A stretch of 64,000 bases of DNA from positions 1-64,000 of the forward strand of contig JAGFNK010000024.1 in assembly GCA_025769875.1 (NCBI GenBank), given 5' to 3'. The translations under genes were made by a program, and so were the position numbers. Position 1 is the first letter of the stretch. Each line of letters begins with the position of its first letter. Below are positions 51,888-63,222 of the stretch, piece after piece. Source of the DNA: Russula earlei (lineage: Eukaryota; Basidiomycota; Agaricomycetes; Russulales; Russulaceae). The notes under the pieces were generated by a model. That model had not been told where the DNA came from, ran no database searches, and saw nothing but the letters and a program-made list of their open reading frames with translations.

Positions 51888-54800
51888 ATGCCCAAGGAAA
51901 TCAGGAAGAGAGGAAAGAAGCATAAAAAACCTGTCACCCCCGTGCTGGGGCAGCAATCACAAGACAATGTTCCATCGACTAAGCCCTCGTGGATTCTCTC
52001 CTCCGCGGATTCCAACTCGAAGACGTACAATCCGGAAGCACCGTTTGGCTACGTGGACCCAGAGCTGAAAGCTTACTTCAGAACTGTCGACGATCAATTA
52101 AAGGAATGGCAGCAAAACCGGGGCGAGGCAGAGGCAGAGGAGGACGTCGATCCAAACGAGAGTGCGCCGTATTTCTTTCGTTCTTGAGTTCCCAATCCGA
52201 TGAGCTCGATTGTGGACGCGCGGCATGCCGTGCGTAGATAGACGGATGTTCTTGATGGCCGCCCTGCAAGAAATTTCTGGCAAGGAGCGCCAACTCGCGA
52301 CTGACCCTGATTGTGCCGGAGGACTCGAACGAATGGCATATTCGATGGACGATTTTGTGCGCCGTGTGTTCGTGGACAGCTTAACAGGCTCGTAAGCGTG
52401 CCTCCTCTGGAATTTTTTCACTTTCTGACCCGTTCTCAATAGATACGAGTTGCTTATCAAACATCGATTTGCATCTCATGTCGTCCAAACGTTACTAACA
52501 GTGGCTCCAGACACAATAGCACGGGAGGTACGCCATTCTCTGTAAACGAGGGGAAAGGATGCCCCGATCTCAATCAGACAACCAGTCGAGAGGAGTAGCG
52601 CCAACCGTGGAAGACTCTGACAAAGGTCAATTGCGCACTTTGACACAGTTGATCCTCGACTTTTCCGAAGTATGTCATCAAAAAACAAATCCTCCTCACA
52701 TATATACCATTTCGCAACGGTGACGTTTACTCCTTAGGAGATTTTACCTTCTCTCCCAGTACTCATCATGGACCAATTCGCTTCCCATGTTGTCCGCGCA
52801 TTATTTCTCCTCCTCTGCCCGCATCTTTTCAAGTCCGATGCGCCGCACAAGTCTCAGTCTTTTGTGCGCTCGAGGAAGAGCGTCGCGTGGAAGGCACGGC
52901 AGGACCCACTCAAATCCATCTTCGGTAGTATGCGAAACAAGGGCCAAACTGGTGAGGAGAGTGCCCCCCCCCCAGCATTTCACGAGTTTTCGAGGAGGTG
53001 TGTGACAACGCTACGAACCACTCTGGATGCGAACGAGGTTCGGTCGCTGGCCGCAAACAAGGCCGCATGCCCCGTATTACAGGTGCGACCTCATCTTGTT
53101 CGTCAGAGTCTTCTTTTATCGGTTATCTGGTAGATGGCAATCGAGATGGAAGCGGACCAAGGTCTCTCGGATGAACCAGGCTCTCTCATGGACTATGTCC
53201 TTGTAGGGTTGATATCTGCGTCCCGTATGCTACCTTCTTCCTACGTTGACAGATTCCAGCTCAAGTTCGTAGATAATGATCCGTCTGTTATGCCCGAAGC
53301 GAGTGACTACCTTGCCACGCTTCTTCGAGACCCGACGTCCTCTCATCTTCTCGAGACGATCATATCGCGGTGTCCGGAGACCGTTTTTCGCATCCTCTGG
53401 CTCACATACTTTGAACGCAGTCTCAAGAAACTCGCTATGCATCCCGTTGCGAACTTTGTGATCGCCAAAGCGGTTGAGCGAGCTGACGCCGAGCAATTAT
53501 CATATGCTCTGTATGAGCTGCAAGATTCGTTTGGCAAGCTCCGCCGTATGTTTGGTTCTCACTGATTGATTGGTGATGCTCATGACACTTAGAAACTCGA
53601 ATCGGAGTGCTTCGTGCATTCATCGAACGCACGGCTAGCCTGGGCATTCTCGAGAAAGAAATCTGCGAGGTTTACCTGCATACTATTTTCAGGTGATCGT
53701 CAGTTGATACTGCTCGAGGCCATCTGTTCTGCATTCCAGGTTGGCACAGAAGAGGATCAAATGTCATTCGTGCTCTGTGCACTTTCCCTGAAAAGTACAA
53801 CCGTAAGCGAACATCACGACTTTATCTTATCAGTTCACTGATATCTCATAGGAATATGCTGCGGCCGTGAGAGAGAACGCAGCCGCGCTGGCAAATCCCA
53901 AGTCACAAGTTGAAGTTTATGAGAAACGCTCCCAAAAATCTCGAGACGGAACTCTACCCGGACCCCTTGAACCGACAACGACTGGTGCACTGCTCTTACA
54001 ATCACTTCTACGACTCCACGCGCCGCATAACGCGCTCGTGCTTAATAGGTGCACACATCTCAATGACAATCCCGCCCAACTCTGATTGCATCCACGCAGC
54101 ATTGAGTCGTTGTCTTCGCAAGAACTGCTCGCACTCGCACACCATCCCGCCGCTTCACGCGTCCTCGACGCCATCATCGATGGCACGACGATCCCACCTC
54201 GATCACGACGTACTCTTCTTCGTGCCATGGAAGCACAGTTCGCGGACGTTATCGACGACCGCATCGGCGCCCGAGTCGGCGCGCGCTGTTGGGCGGCGGC
54301 AGACCCGTATCTCAAGGTACGTCGCGTATTCCTGGTACCAGCCACTTGCGCCTGGTGACATCCGGCTGACGCTGGTCATTAGGAGAAGCTTGCCCAAGCA
54401 CTGCTGCCACATGCAGCGCGCCTGGCGGGTTCGTCCTATGCACGGTTCTTCACGCGTGGACTGGCGCTATCGCTGCTCCAGCGCAAGCCGGAGGAATGGC
54501 GCCGCTTGCATGCAACCCCGTCGTCGAGCGGAACCACCGCAGCGTCAACCAACACCGCTAGGTCGAATGCCACTGTCCCGTCAGCAGTCGTGGCCCCGAT
54601 CGTTGAAGAGGACGAGCCTGAAGGGGAGAAAGCAGGCGAATCCTCTTCTGGGAAGAAGCGCAAGAAACGGAGACGGAACGCTGCGTCGGACGAGATTGAC
54701 GCGCTATTCGAGGACATGATGGGGCGAAAGGTGGTTCGGAGCGCCTTGAAAGCCGGCCCCGTGCCCGTACCTCTAGAATCCAAAACGAAGGCCAGGGAGG

Positions 54801-54895
54801 GAGGACAGGGCAATGAAGCGGCTGACCTCAATGACGTCGAGATAAAAGCAGCTCCAGGGAAGAAAAGGAGCAAGCGACGACGAGGCCCATCATGA
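51888..54895 (+). CDS. NOP9: Nucleolar protein 9 (Pumilio-repeat ribosome-biogenesis factor)
   Basis: Clear exons: 51888-52161, 52238-52391, 52443-52527, 52586-52669, 52738-53082, 53134-53545, from 53593, then 53852-54048, 54100-54316 and 54383-54895. The junction at about 53690-53740 is uncertain. Family signatures in order are [76 protein letters not shown] and [13 protein letters not shown] (Pumilio-like repeats). The C-terminus is Lys/Arg-rich ([18 protein letters not shown]), typical of nucleolar targeting. NOP9 binds pre-rRNA and protects the 3' end of 18S until 40S maturation. Close placement near ENP1, also a 40S factor, is notable but may be chance. Confidence 0.93.
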
Positions 54896-55110
54896 CTGTT
54901 GTTATTTCAGAGCTGTTTTGAAGACCTCTTTCTTTGTGCGATCATGAAATAAGTTACTCCCTGGAGAGTCAGAGTTGATGGCATCGCGAGGCTCGCAACA
55001 AAGCCTTCCGGTCACGGCTCTGTCGGACCGGGTGTGTCAATGACGCTTTCAGTGCAGAGTGCGCTTTCCTGGTCTATCCATCACTCTGTCTTTTATCCGA
55101 GGCGAGCAAC

Positions 55111-57101
55111 ATGTCTAATCTGATCCCCAGCTTGGAAACGTTCGCAAAGGTCTGTCTCACCGCAAAGTAAAGATACATTTTCTGTGACTCATGATCGTTG
55201 TATTATAGGGTACGGCCGCAACCGCCGCGGGCTTGGGCACACTCGGTCAGTCATCACTTTCTTTGTCTCGCCGCGAATGGGCCGCCTTAAACCTCGTTCC
55301 TTTTTGCGGCGTAGGAATGGGCTTGCTATACTATGGCCAGAACTTCCTCATCTACCCCAGCGCGTTCCCGGCGGGCGCACGGGAAAGTGCGTGCCCACCT
55401 CGCTTTCTATTCAACCCTGCCTATCCTGACTGGCACGTGCGACCCACACCCCCCGTTTCCTCACGCCCGTCAAACGCCCAGATGTCCCAGTCCCGTCCGA
55501 CTATTCCATCCCGTATACCGACCTCGAGCTCACCACCCCGGACGATGTCAAGATACGGGCGTTCTTGCTGCTCCAGCGGCCCGTCCTGAACATGAACGAG
55601 ACGCCGATAGAGTGGGACGGGCAGTCGGACGAGGAGGTGCGCGATATTTGCAAAGATCCTGGTTCGGGTATCCACGGGCACCTGACGACGCGTCTCATGG
55701 GGTTCGCGCCACGCAGTTTGCGGCGACGCGGCCAACGGTGCTCATGTTCCACGGCAACGGCGGGAACCACGGCCACCGCATCCCGCTGGGCAAGATCTTC
55801 TTCGGCAGGATGCGGTGCAACGTGCTCATGCTGTCTTATCGCGGGTGCGTCCTGCTCGCTTTCGCTTGTCCTCCTACCCGTCGCGCCGCGCCGCTGATAC
55901 GCCGCTCCCGGTTCGCAGCTACGGCCACTCTGAGGGCACGCCTTCTGAGAAGGGTACGTCGACGCGCCTCCACGCTCTCCGCATTCCGCCGTAGACCCGT
56001 CTGACTGCGGGAGTGCAGGACTGCAGATAGACGCCCAGACCGTCCTCGACTACGTGCACGCCCACCCGCAACTCGCCAAGACCCCGATCGTGCGCTCGTC
56101 TCTCACCTTCCCGGTCGTCTCTTTTCTGCGCTCATCGTGGTGCCCTTTTCAGATTCTCTATGGCCAGTCCATCGGCGGCGCGGTCGCTATCGACCTCGTT
56201 TATCGCAACCCAAAAGCCGTAAGCAGCGCTCCCATCCTTCTTTACAAACCCACACGCGCGGCACGGAGGGCGGCTGACCAAACACAACCCACACAGGTCA
56301 GAGCGCTCATCGTCGAGAACACGTTCATGTCCCTTCCGCGGCTCATCCCGTCCGCGATGCCCTGGCTGGGGCCCTTCTCCTTCCTCTGCCACCAGAAGTG
56401 GGAATCCTATCTCAAGGTATCGTCCCCTCCCGGGTGAAAAGCCGTCTAGGGGGTTGCTGACGTGGGGCGACACGACAGGCGCCTAAGCTCCCGCGGGAGT
56501 TGCCCGTGCTCATGCTCGGTGGTGCGCGCGACGACGTCGTGCCGCGCTCGCAGATGCAGGAGCTCTGGGCGATCATTCGGAACCGCGGGAGCGACGCTGC
56601 ACGGAACAGGAAGCCCCCAGCGGGCGGCAGACCATCGGCATCAGCATCAGCATCGTCATCGTCATCGGGGAGGACGGAGGAGGACGAAGAGGAGGGAGAG
56701 GGCGGTCCGGAGCCAGACGATCCCAAGGCGCCCCCGCGCGTCATCCATCACGGCGTGAACACGTACATCGAGTTTGCGGCCGGGACGCATAGTCAGTGCT
56801 GTTTTTTTTTTTTTTTTTTTCTTGTCACGCAGACTCTGAATCTTTTCGCGTGCGGTAGATGATACATGCGTACAACCTGGGTACTGGTCTGCCGTGTCCG
56901 AGTTTGTCGCGGGCTCGCGCCCAAAAGTCGTCGTCCCTCCTCGTCCTGATATCTGGAACTTTGTCTTTGGTCTCATTTTGTGGGAGCCCCCTCTTCCTTT
57001 CTCCCCCCCACCTCTCTCTACCGATTTATGCATCCATCGTGTCTACAACCTGTATTCGTTCAGTGCGGACGTTGTACTCTCTAGTGGGAATAGATCTCTG
57101 A
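55111..57101 (+). CDS. BEM46/ABHD13-like alpha/beta hydrolase
   Basis: Exons: 55111-55149, 55209-55245, 55315-55386, 55482-55636, 55717-55844, 55919-55953, 56019-56089, 56153-56218, 56297-56416, 56479-56791, 56859 onward. The N-terminus has a membrane-anchor-like GLGTLGMGLLYYGQNFLIYP. VLMFHGNGGNHGHR is the oxyanion region, LYGQSIGGAVA holds the catalytic Ser, RDDVVP the Asp, and GTHNDTCVQPGYW the His. It matches the BEM46 family, membrane-linked hydrolases at the ER/plasma membrane involved in fungal cell polarity; the substrate is unknown. The 3' end is uncertain. The frame stays open past the expected end, and one more splice would give a stop at 57099-57101. An exceptional T18 run lies in the last clear intron. 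Confidence 0.88.
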
Positions 57102-57280
57102 TGGCTGAGGACCCACTTCTACAAAACAGTGTCTATAGAGTCTTTCAAGCTCGGGAGAGAGGGTTTACCATATACCAAGCGAGGGGGATGACCCTCTATA
57201 TGGTGGAGCTACAAGAAAAAAAGAAACGCGGTGGTGATAAAGACGATATCGTATTCGGAACAGCGTGTGGAAGAATCACC

Positions 57281-58925
57281 CTAGAGACTACCCTCGGCCA
57301 TCTTGGCCTTGTAGTACCGGACCATCTCCTCGAGGCCCATGCGCACGGTCCATCGTGGCTGCCATTCGAGCGAGGTCTTGGCGCGGGTGGTGTCTGGCCG
57401 GCGCTTCTGCGGATCGTCCTTGGGCAGACCCTCGTGGACGATGTTAACGCGTCGGGGTACGGCGACGCCGTCGGCACGTTGCACCTCCTCGACGATATCG
57501 CGTACGAGGTGCGCAAACTCGAGGATGGTAAACTCGTCGCCGTTGCCGAGGTTGACCGGCCGTGTCTCGTCCGAGCTCATGAGCGCGATGAGGCCGTCGA
57601 CGAGGTCGTGGATGTACTGGAACGAGCGCGTCTGCGACCCGTCGCCGTACACGGTCAGGTTCTCGCCACGCAGGGCCTGGACGATAAAGTTGGACACGAC
57701 GCGGCCATCGTACGGGTTCACTGCGCGAGCTAAGCGGGGTGCACCGGGGAGAGACGGAACCAAAAATGGGACCCACTGCGCGGGCCGTAGGTGTTGAAAA
57801 TGCGTGCGACGCGCACGTCAACATTGTCCTGGTTGTGGAAACCATATGTCAGAGTTTCGGCGACGCGCTTTCCCTCATCATAGCAGGCGCGCGGGCCGAT
57901 GGGGTTGACGTGGCCCCAGCTACAGAGGGCAACATTGAAGGATGCGGGTGATGCGGTGAGATCGAACTTACTAGTCTTCGCGTTGTGGGTGTTCCTCTGG
58001 GTCGCCATATACCTCTATCATAAGGGACGTCAGTGGCAGCGATACATATGGGCAAGAGCGACAGGCGTGGGAGAGAAGTTTAAAAAAAAAGATCTTGTCC
58101 CAAGGAGGGAACCTGGCTGCGTCACAAAGAGCAAGGATTACCTGATGTGCTGGTGAGCAGGAAGCGGGCCTTTGTGCGCTTTGCAAGACCGAGCATATTC
58201 AGGGTACCTTGGAAGGAAGTCTTGATCGTTTTTACGGCATTGAACTGGTAGTGCACGGGAGAGGCGGGACAGGCAAGATGGTATATCTCTGAGAGAAGAA
58301 GACGTGTGGAGTACGTCAGCTGTCGGGAACGTGCGTTGAACGAACGCACGGTCACACTCGATCATGAATGGCTCGACGACATCGTGACGGACCAACTCGA
58401 AGTTAGGGTGGCCGACCCAATGTGAGACGCTCGTCTTGGAACCGGTGAAAAAGTTGTCGAGCACGGTCACCTCGTGACCGAGGAGCATGAGACGGTCGAC
58501 CAGATGAGAACCGACGAAGCCGGCACCGCCGGTGACGAGGACGCGCTTGCGGCTTGATTGGGGAAGAAGCCTCACGGGAGGGAAGCGACTGAGGGTGGTG
58601 TAGGAGATGGACTGCGTGTGGGGATGATAGATTGACTTTGACTGGTAGGCGGCGAAGCCCTTTGTGAAGCGAGCGTGATCGTCCTCCTCTCTGGTGGTGA
58701 CACCGCCGGCGGCGTCCTCGCAAATGGTTGTGACGTAGTGTGGGCGGAGGTAGAGAGACCTGACGATGTCGAGGGGGACCTCGCAGTCGAAACCGAAACG
58801 CTCGAACCCGACGGATGTGATCTCGTCGCCGTTTTTGTCGAGGGTGCGAATCTAATGGCCTGGGATCAACTCGGGGGGAGGAAAGGGAGGGCACGACTGA
58901 CGGATTGGACGGTCGAATGGGTCAT
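57281..58925 (-). CDS. UXS1: UDP-glucuronate decarboxylase (UDP-xylose synthase), 432 aa
   Basis: Exons (minus): 58902-58925, 58350-58851, 58142-58288, 57972-58014, 57777-57919, 57281-57720; all phases agree. The Rossmann motif is GGAGFVGSH. Then come [38 protein letters not shown], the catalytic YDEGK, and [21 protein letters not shown]. These are diagnostic of UXS among extended SDRs. It converts UDP-glucuronate to UDP-xylose with bound NAD, supplying xylose for capsule or glycan synthesis. The first 24-nt exon (MTHSTVQS) is the least certain part; it was chosen because donor, acceptor and phase fit. The 3' end converges on BEM46. Confidence 0.92.
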
Positions 58926-59097
58926 CCTGTGGGGCAGGTCGGGGAAAGGAGGGTGGGGGGGAGGGAGAGAAGCAGACCGTTGCATCTTTTTTGACGGTAA
59001 CAAAGACCGAAAGCGAAGAGAGGGGGTCGCTCCACCCCCGCTCGATGAGACAGGCCGTCTCGCTTCCCATCGCCCACAATCGGGCGTCTATCCCAGC

Positions 59098-59429
59098 ATG
59101 CCGAAACGTCCTCCTCTCCATCTAGACATCGCCGCCGACGACGCATATGCAAAATACGGCAACATCTCAATCCCAGGCAGGCGGAAAAAAAAGTCAAGAC
59201 ACGCCGTCGAGCGCGACGTCGAGGTGCGGGACCGTGCCCCTTCCTGTCTGGTGGCGCTTATTCTCCCCACGCTCCCAGACCATCCTCGATCCAAAGACAT
59301 CCAGGCGCATCTTTGACCTCGCCCGCGACCAGCAGGACGAACTTGATCCACCAGTCGCAGAGGAGGACGCAGAGGAGGACGTGATCGAAAATGATTTCAC
59401 TCGACCGAGAACTCGCGATCTAGAACTGG

Positions 59430-59461
<32 letters not shown>

Positions 59462-60919
59462 CAAGAAGCGTTTCAGGGTTTCATTGACGACGAGGAACGC
59501 GAATTCGTGCGTCGTTCTCCCTGTTCTCTCTTTTGAATCTCATCTCACCTTGGGCGTTTCTCAGGAAATCGATGAGGGTGACATTCAGGCAATCGATGCC
59601 CTCCACTCGTCAAACGCAGGAGATCGCAGAACCCTTGCCGACCTCATCTTCTCCAAGCTCGAGAGCGGCGTCGGTCAGAATGCAGTCATACGGTCCTCTA
59701 ATCGATGTACGGCTAGCTTTCTTTCACACTTTCGTCATTTCCATCCATGCTGGTATATAATCCTCGATCTACTGACACTCGCATACACCCCCTGAGGAAT
59801 TCAGTCCTGCTTTCTTGCTCCCCTCGCGATCTTCTCCAGATGTGCGTTGCTCATCATCCATCGTAGCTCGCCGTGACGATGAAGCGCCTGACCCCGCGGA
59901 AGGCCTCGATCCAAAAGTAGTCGAGGTCTATACAAAGTGCGTCCCATCGGATCGTCCCGTTCCAAGAAGAAATGGCCAGCTCACGTCCTACGTGTTTTCC
60001 CCGCGGGTTCCAGAGTAGGCCAGCTCCTACGTAGCTACCGCGCCGGACCGCTTCCAAAGCCGTTCAAGATTATACCCTCGCTTCCCGCTTGGGCGCGAAT
60101 CCTCGCGCTCACCACCCCCGAGCAGTGGTCGCCACAGGCGACGCATGCGGCCACCCGGATCTTCATCTCGAACATGAAACCGCCCCAGGCACGCGTGTTC
60201 CTCGAGGGTGTCGTTCTCGGCCTTGTGCGCGCAGGTTTGGAGGAGCCTTCAACAAGGAAGGACACGCGCAAATTGAGCCCACATCTATACGAGGCGCTCA
60301 AACGCGCTCTCTACAAGCCCGCGGCGTTCTTCAAGGGGATAGTGTTTCCATTGCTCGACGTGGGTCACTCATAATTGGGATGGTCATCGCTGATCTCGCC
60401 GGTCCTTGGGGTCCTCAGGGAGGGTGCACCCTCAAGGAGGCCGCTATCGTCGCGTCAGTGCTTGCCAAGGTCAAGGTGCCGCTTCTGCACGCGTCCGCAG
60501 CGCTCATCCGTCTCGCGGGAATGGACTACTCTGGTACGCACACTCCCCCCCCCCCCTCCGTTTTTCCACAACAGGGCTCATACTCGTGCACGACCTGCGA
60601 AACAGGGCCGACATCACTCTTCATCCGAGTCTTGCTGGACAAGAAACACGCGCTACCGTACAAAGTCCTCGACGCGCTCGTCTTCCACTTCATCCGGCTC
60701 GCCAACACGCACGCGCCTGGCACGCTCCCCGTCCTGTGGCACCAGAGTCTGCTCGTGCTCTGCCAGCGCTACGCGGCGCATCTCGCACCGGAGCAGAAGG
60801 ATGCGCTTCGCGACATTGTGCGCGCTCACCCGCACGCGCAGATCTCGCCCGAGGTGAGGCGCGAGCTCACCGCCGCACCGGCGAGGGGCGAAGCGGGTGA
60901 CGCAATGGATGTTTTGTAG
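59098..60919 (+). CDS. ENP1: Bystin / Enp1, 40S ribosome-biogenesis factor
   Basis: Exons: 59098-59223, 59279-59506, 59565-59706, 59867-59938, 60014-60359, 60419-60533, 60606-60919. The protein has a basic N-terminus (GRRKKKSRH), TILDPKTSRRIFDLARDQQDEL, an acidic stretch (DEDEDEDEDE), and EIDEGDIQAIDAL. GLDPKVVEVYTK follows, then the bystin core (GPLPKPFKIIPSLPAW; WSPQATHAATRIFISNM; LYKPAAFFKGIVFPLL; RVLLDKKHALPYKVLDALVFHF). It joins pre-40S particles and is needed for 20S pre-rRNA processing and export. The start is 173 bp from the divergent UXS1 start, so the two genes share a promoter region. Confidence 0.94.
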
Positions 60920-62277
60920 CAGCATGGGTGGCTGACACGAGTAACATTTTACGTTGTACGCTTGTAACGAGGCCGATTGAACGATGGTTCGCTGATTCTA
61001 TTCGGGGTTCTGAGACGTCCGTTCATATGTTGGATTCCTCCGAGGGTCGGATGCGGATGCGTACATATTGGTGTGTTTGTGAACTTCAAGCCACGAGTCA
61101 TTGACTGTCCTTTTGATCACATCCCTGCTCGCTGGTGGTACTGAATGGTGTGTACGCGGCTTTAATTCCGCTTCAATGGATACAAGCGCCTTGATGGAGA
61201 CCGACCAACGACTGCGCTCTCATTCACCCCAAGAGGGTACTCGTGCTCCTCCACCATCTTCGGGCGTATACGCCATGGACGTAACCTCATGTTCACCAAA
61301 GCGGATGTGCCACAAAGCTGACTAAGCACGCAATGGGGCGCGTCGATCCTCCATCGCTCACGATGATCCTTGATGGATGGGCGTTGTGCGCACCGGTCGG
61401 CGCCATTTGCACTTCTTGACTCGGCTAAAGGGTGCACAGCCTACACCAGGTCCCAGGCCCATCATTTACACCGAACCCCATATCTGGTTTAAGGACAATG
61501 CCAGGTCCTGTCAGCGCACAGGTCCACGTGCGAATGCCCCAGTTCAAGATCTACCGTGACAGTATAATGTTATGCTTTCATTCCCTAGGGGGGTTCCAGG
61601 GAGGCACAGACGCATAATCGGCCTCGCACCGAAGCTGGTTATTGGGCCCCAGGAGCATCCTGTACACATCGACATTGCCGCACCCGGGAACAAGAGATGA
61701 CCGGAGTTTTCATCATTTCTTGGCAGGCGATAATAGAATTGACCGCCACGCCCCGCGCCTTGTTTCAGTTTCAATTGAACACTGGCCGTGCAAATCACAT
61801 CACACCCCCTTGCTTGCCCTGCCGAGCCTGGCGCCATGGCGCCAATCTCGGAACACCGTGCCGGCTACTGACGCTGCTGTCATCTGGAGACGGTGGTGTT
61901 TCCACTGGAGGTGTTCATTGGGATTGAGAAGAGATTCTCGCGCGTTCTCTCTCCTTTCCAACCCCAAAATCTTTTCCCTTCCCCTTACCGAAGTTCAGTT
62001 GGAAAAATTGGATTCGCAGCCGCGTTGCACTGCGAATCGTCCCCTCCCCTCCTCTCCTCTCCTCTCCTGTCCTCTGCCTTAGCCCCGGTGTCCTATGGTC
62101 TCAACTACTGTGATATATTGTAGGGACAATTTGCCAATAATGTTGATATTTGATCAATAAATATACATACCCATATGATGACACTTCGAATGCAAATAAT
62201 TACCAATAATCAAGGTATTCTCCTATATACAGATATATACTGACATTTAGAGATATTTAGAGACATTTCACAGATGT
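60920..62277. other. Intergenic region, no gene recognised
   Basis: This follows ENP1. Short open stretches look random. There is a CTCCT/CTCTC-rich run at about 62040-62075 and an AT-rich block at 62100-62270 that leads into the chromovirus remnant. I see no RNA gene or promoter of note. Confidence 0.5.
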
Positions 62278-62606
62278 ATGTTTTCTGACAATGCTAGCAC
62301 CCCTAACACCCCTCTTACACCTGCATGCATGACCAAAGCACAACATCATCAGCTCCAGAAACAACAACATGTCTGCAAACATTGCAACACTAGGGGACAC
62401 TGGAACAAGGACTATAACAAACCTCACACCAACTGTAGCAGACAGACAGACTGTACCCTCAGGAGGACCCACCGGAATTGCAGAGGTTTCTGCCCCAGAG
62501 CAACAGGGTCTCAGAGCTGTGTGGTTAGAAGTCGAAGGCGATGAGCTCCATGAGTCGGGCCCCAAGACTGATTAGTTTGGAGAACTAAGCATGAGGGGGG
62601 CATGAT
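62278..62606 (+). pseudogene. 3' end of a chromovirus ORF3, plus strand
   Basis: Parallels the last 100 codons of Gypsy-1 ORF3 (MFSDNASTPNTPLTP). The zinc knuckle reads CKHCNTRGHWNKDY, so its last cysteine is lost. It is followed by the polypurine tract and the first 19 nt (62607-62625) of an LTR. The 5' part of the element is absent. Confidence 0.85.
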
Positions 62607-62625
62607 GTCATGATTTACCCCCTTT

Positions 62626-63222
62626 GTTACAGCGTCACGGCTGTAAGAGCATTAGCTCAAGGTTCAGTGGGGCCAAGTCCCTGTGACTTGGTTCAAGGGT
62701 TCAGTGGAGGCCAGCTCAAAGAGACCAGGTCAAGGGTTTAGCGTCCCAAGGCTGAGTCAGACAATGACTCAGTCCTGCAGACAGAGTTGATCTCCTGGTT
62801 TCACAGAAGAGGAGGACAATGAGAGAGAGGCAGAGGAGGAAGAGGAACACAAGGGTTCCTTGAGGTGTGCTTAGGTCAAGCAGAGTGTAGGCCAGCACAA
62901 GCTTTGTTGTGATTGAGAGAGAGTACAGGGCAAGGGATGCGACAGGAAATGGGACAAATCTAAGCTTGGGGCATTCCCCAGCTTCTACAGGTGCTTAAAT
63001 ACTGTATGTAGCGAGGCTGTACAGTACTATATGTGGAACAATAGATAAAAGATGAGCCAATAGCAAAAGGAGATCATTGACAAGTGAAACATAAAGGGGG
63101 TAAAATGACAGCTGTCAATCAGGATCAAGGGATGAAATGGTAACTAGGGGGATGAGGGTGACAGTATAGAACAATAACAGAAAAGACTAGAGATGAAACC
63201 AACAAGGGGGTAATTCATGACA
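62626..63222 (-). repeat. LTR family A, minus strand (3' LTR of a truncated element)
   Basis: 597 bp, TGTTACAGCGTC at the low end and TTCATGACA at the high end. It interrupts the plus-strand LTR of the neighbouring remnant after 19 nt and is followed by the complement of a polypurine tract and ORF3. Confidence 0.88.

Noticed and set aside
56803..56821. T run as a polymerase III terminator or LINE tail
   Set aside because: It lies inside a clear BEM46 intron with correct splice sites and there is no element or target duplication beside it.
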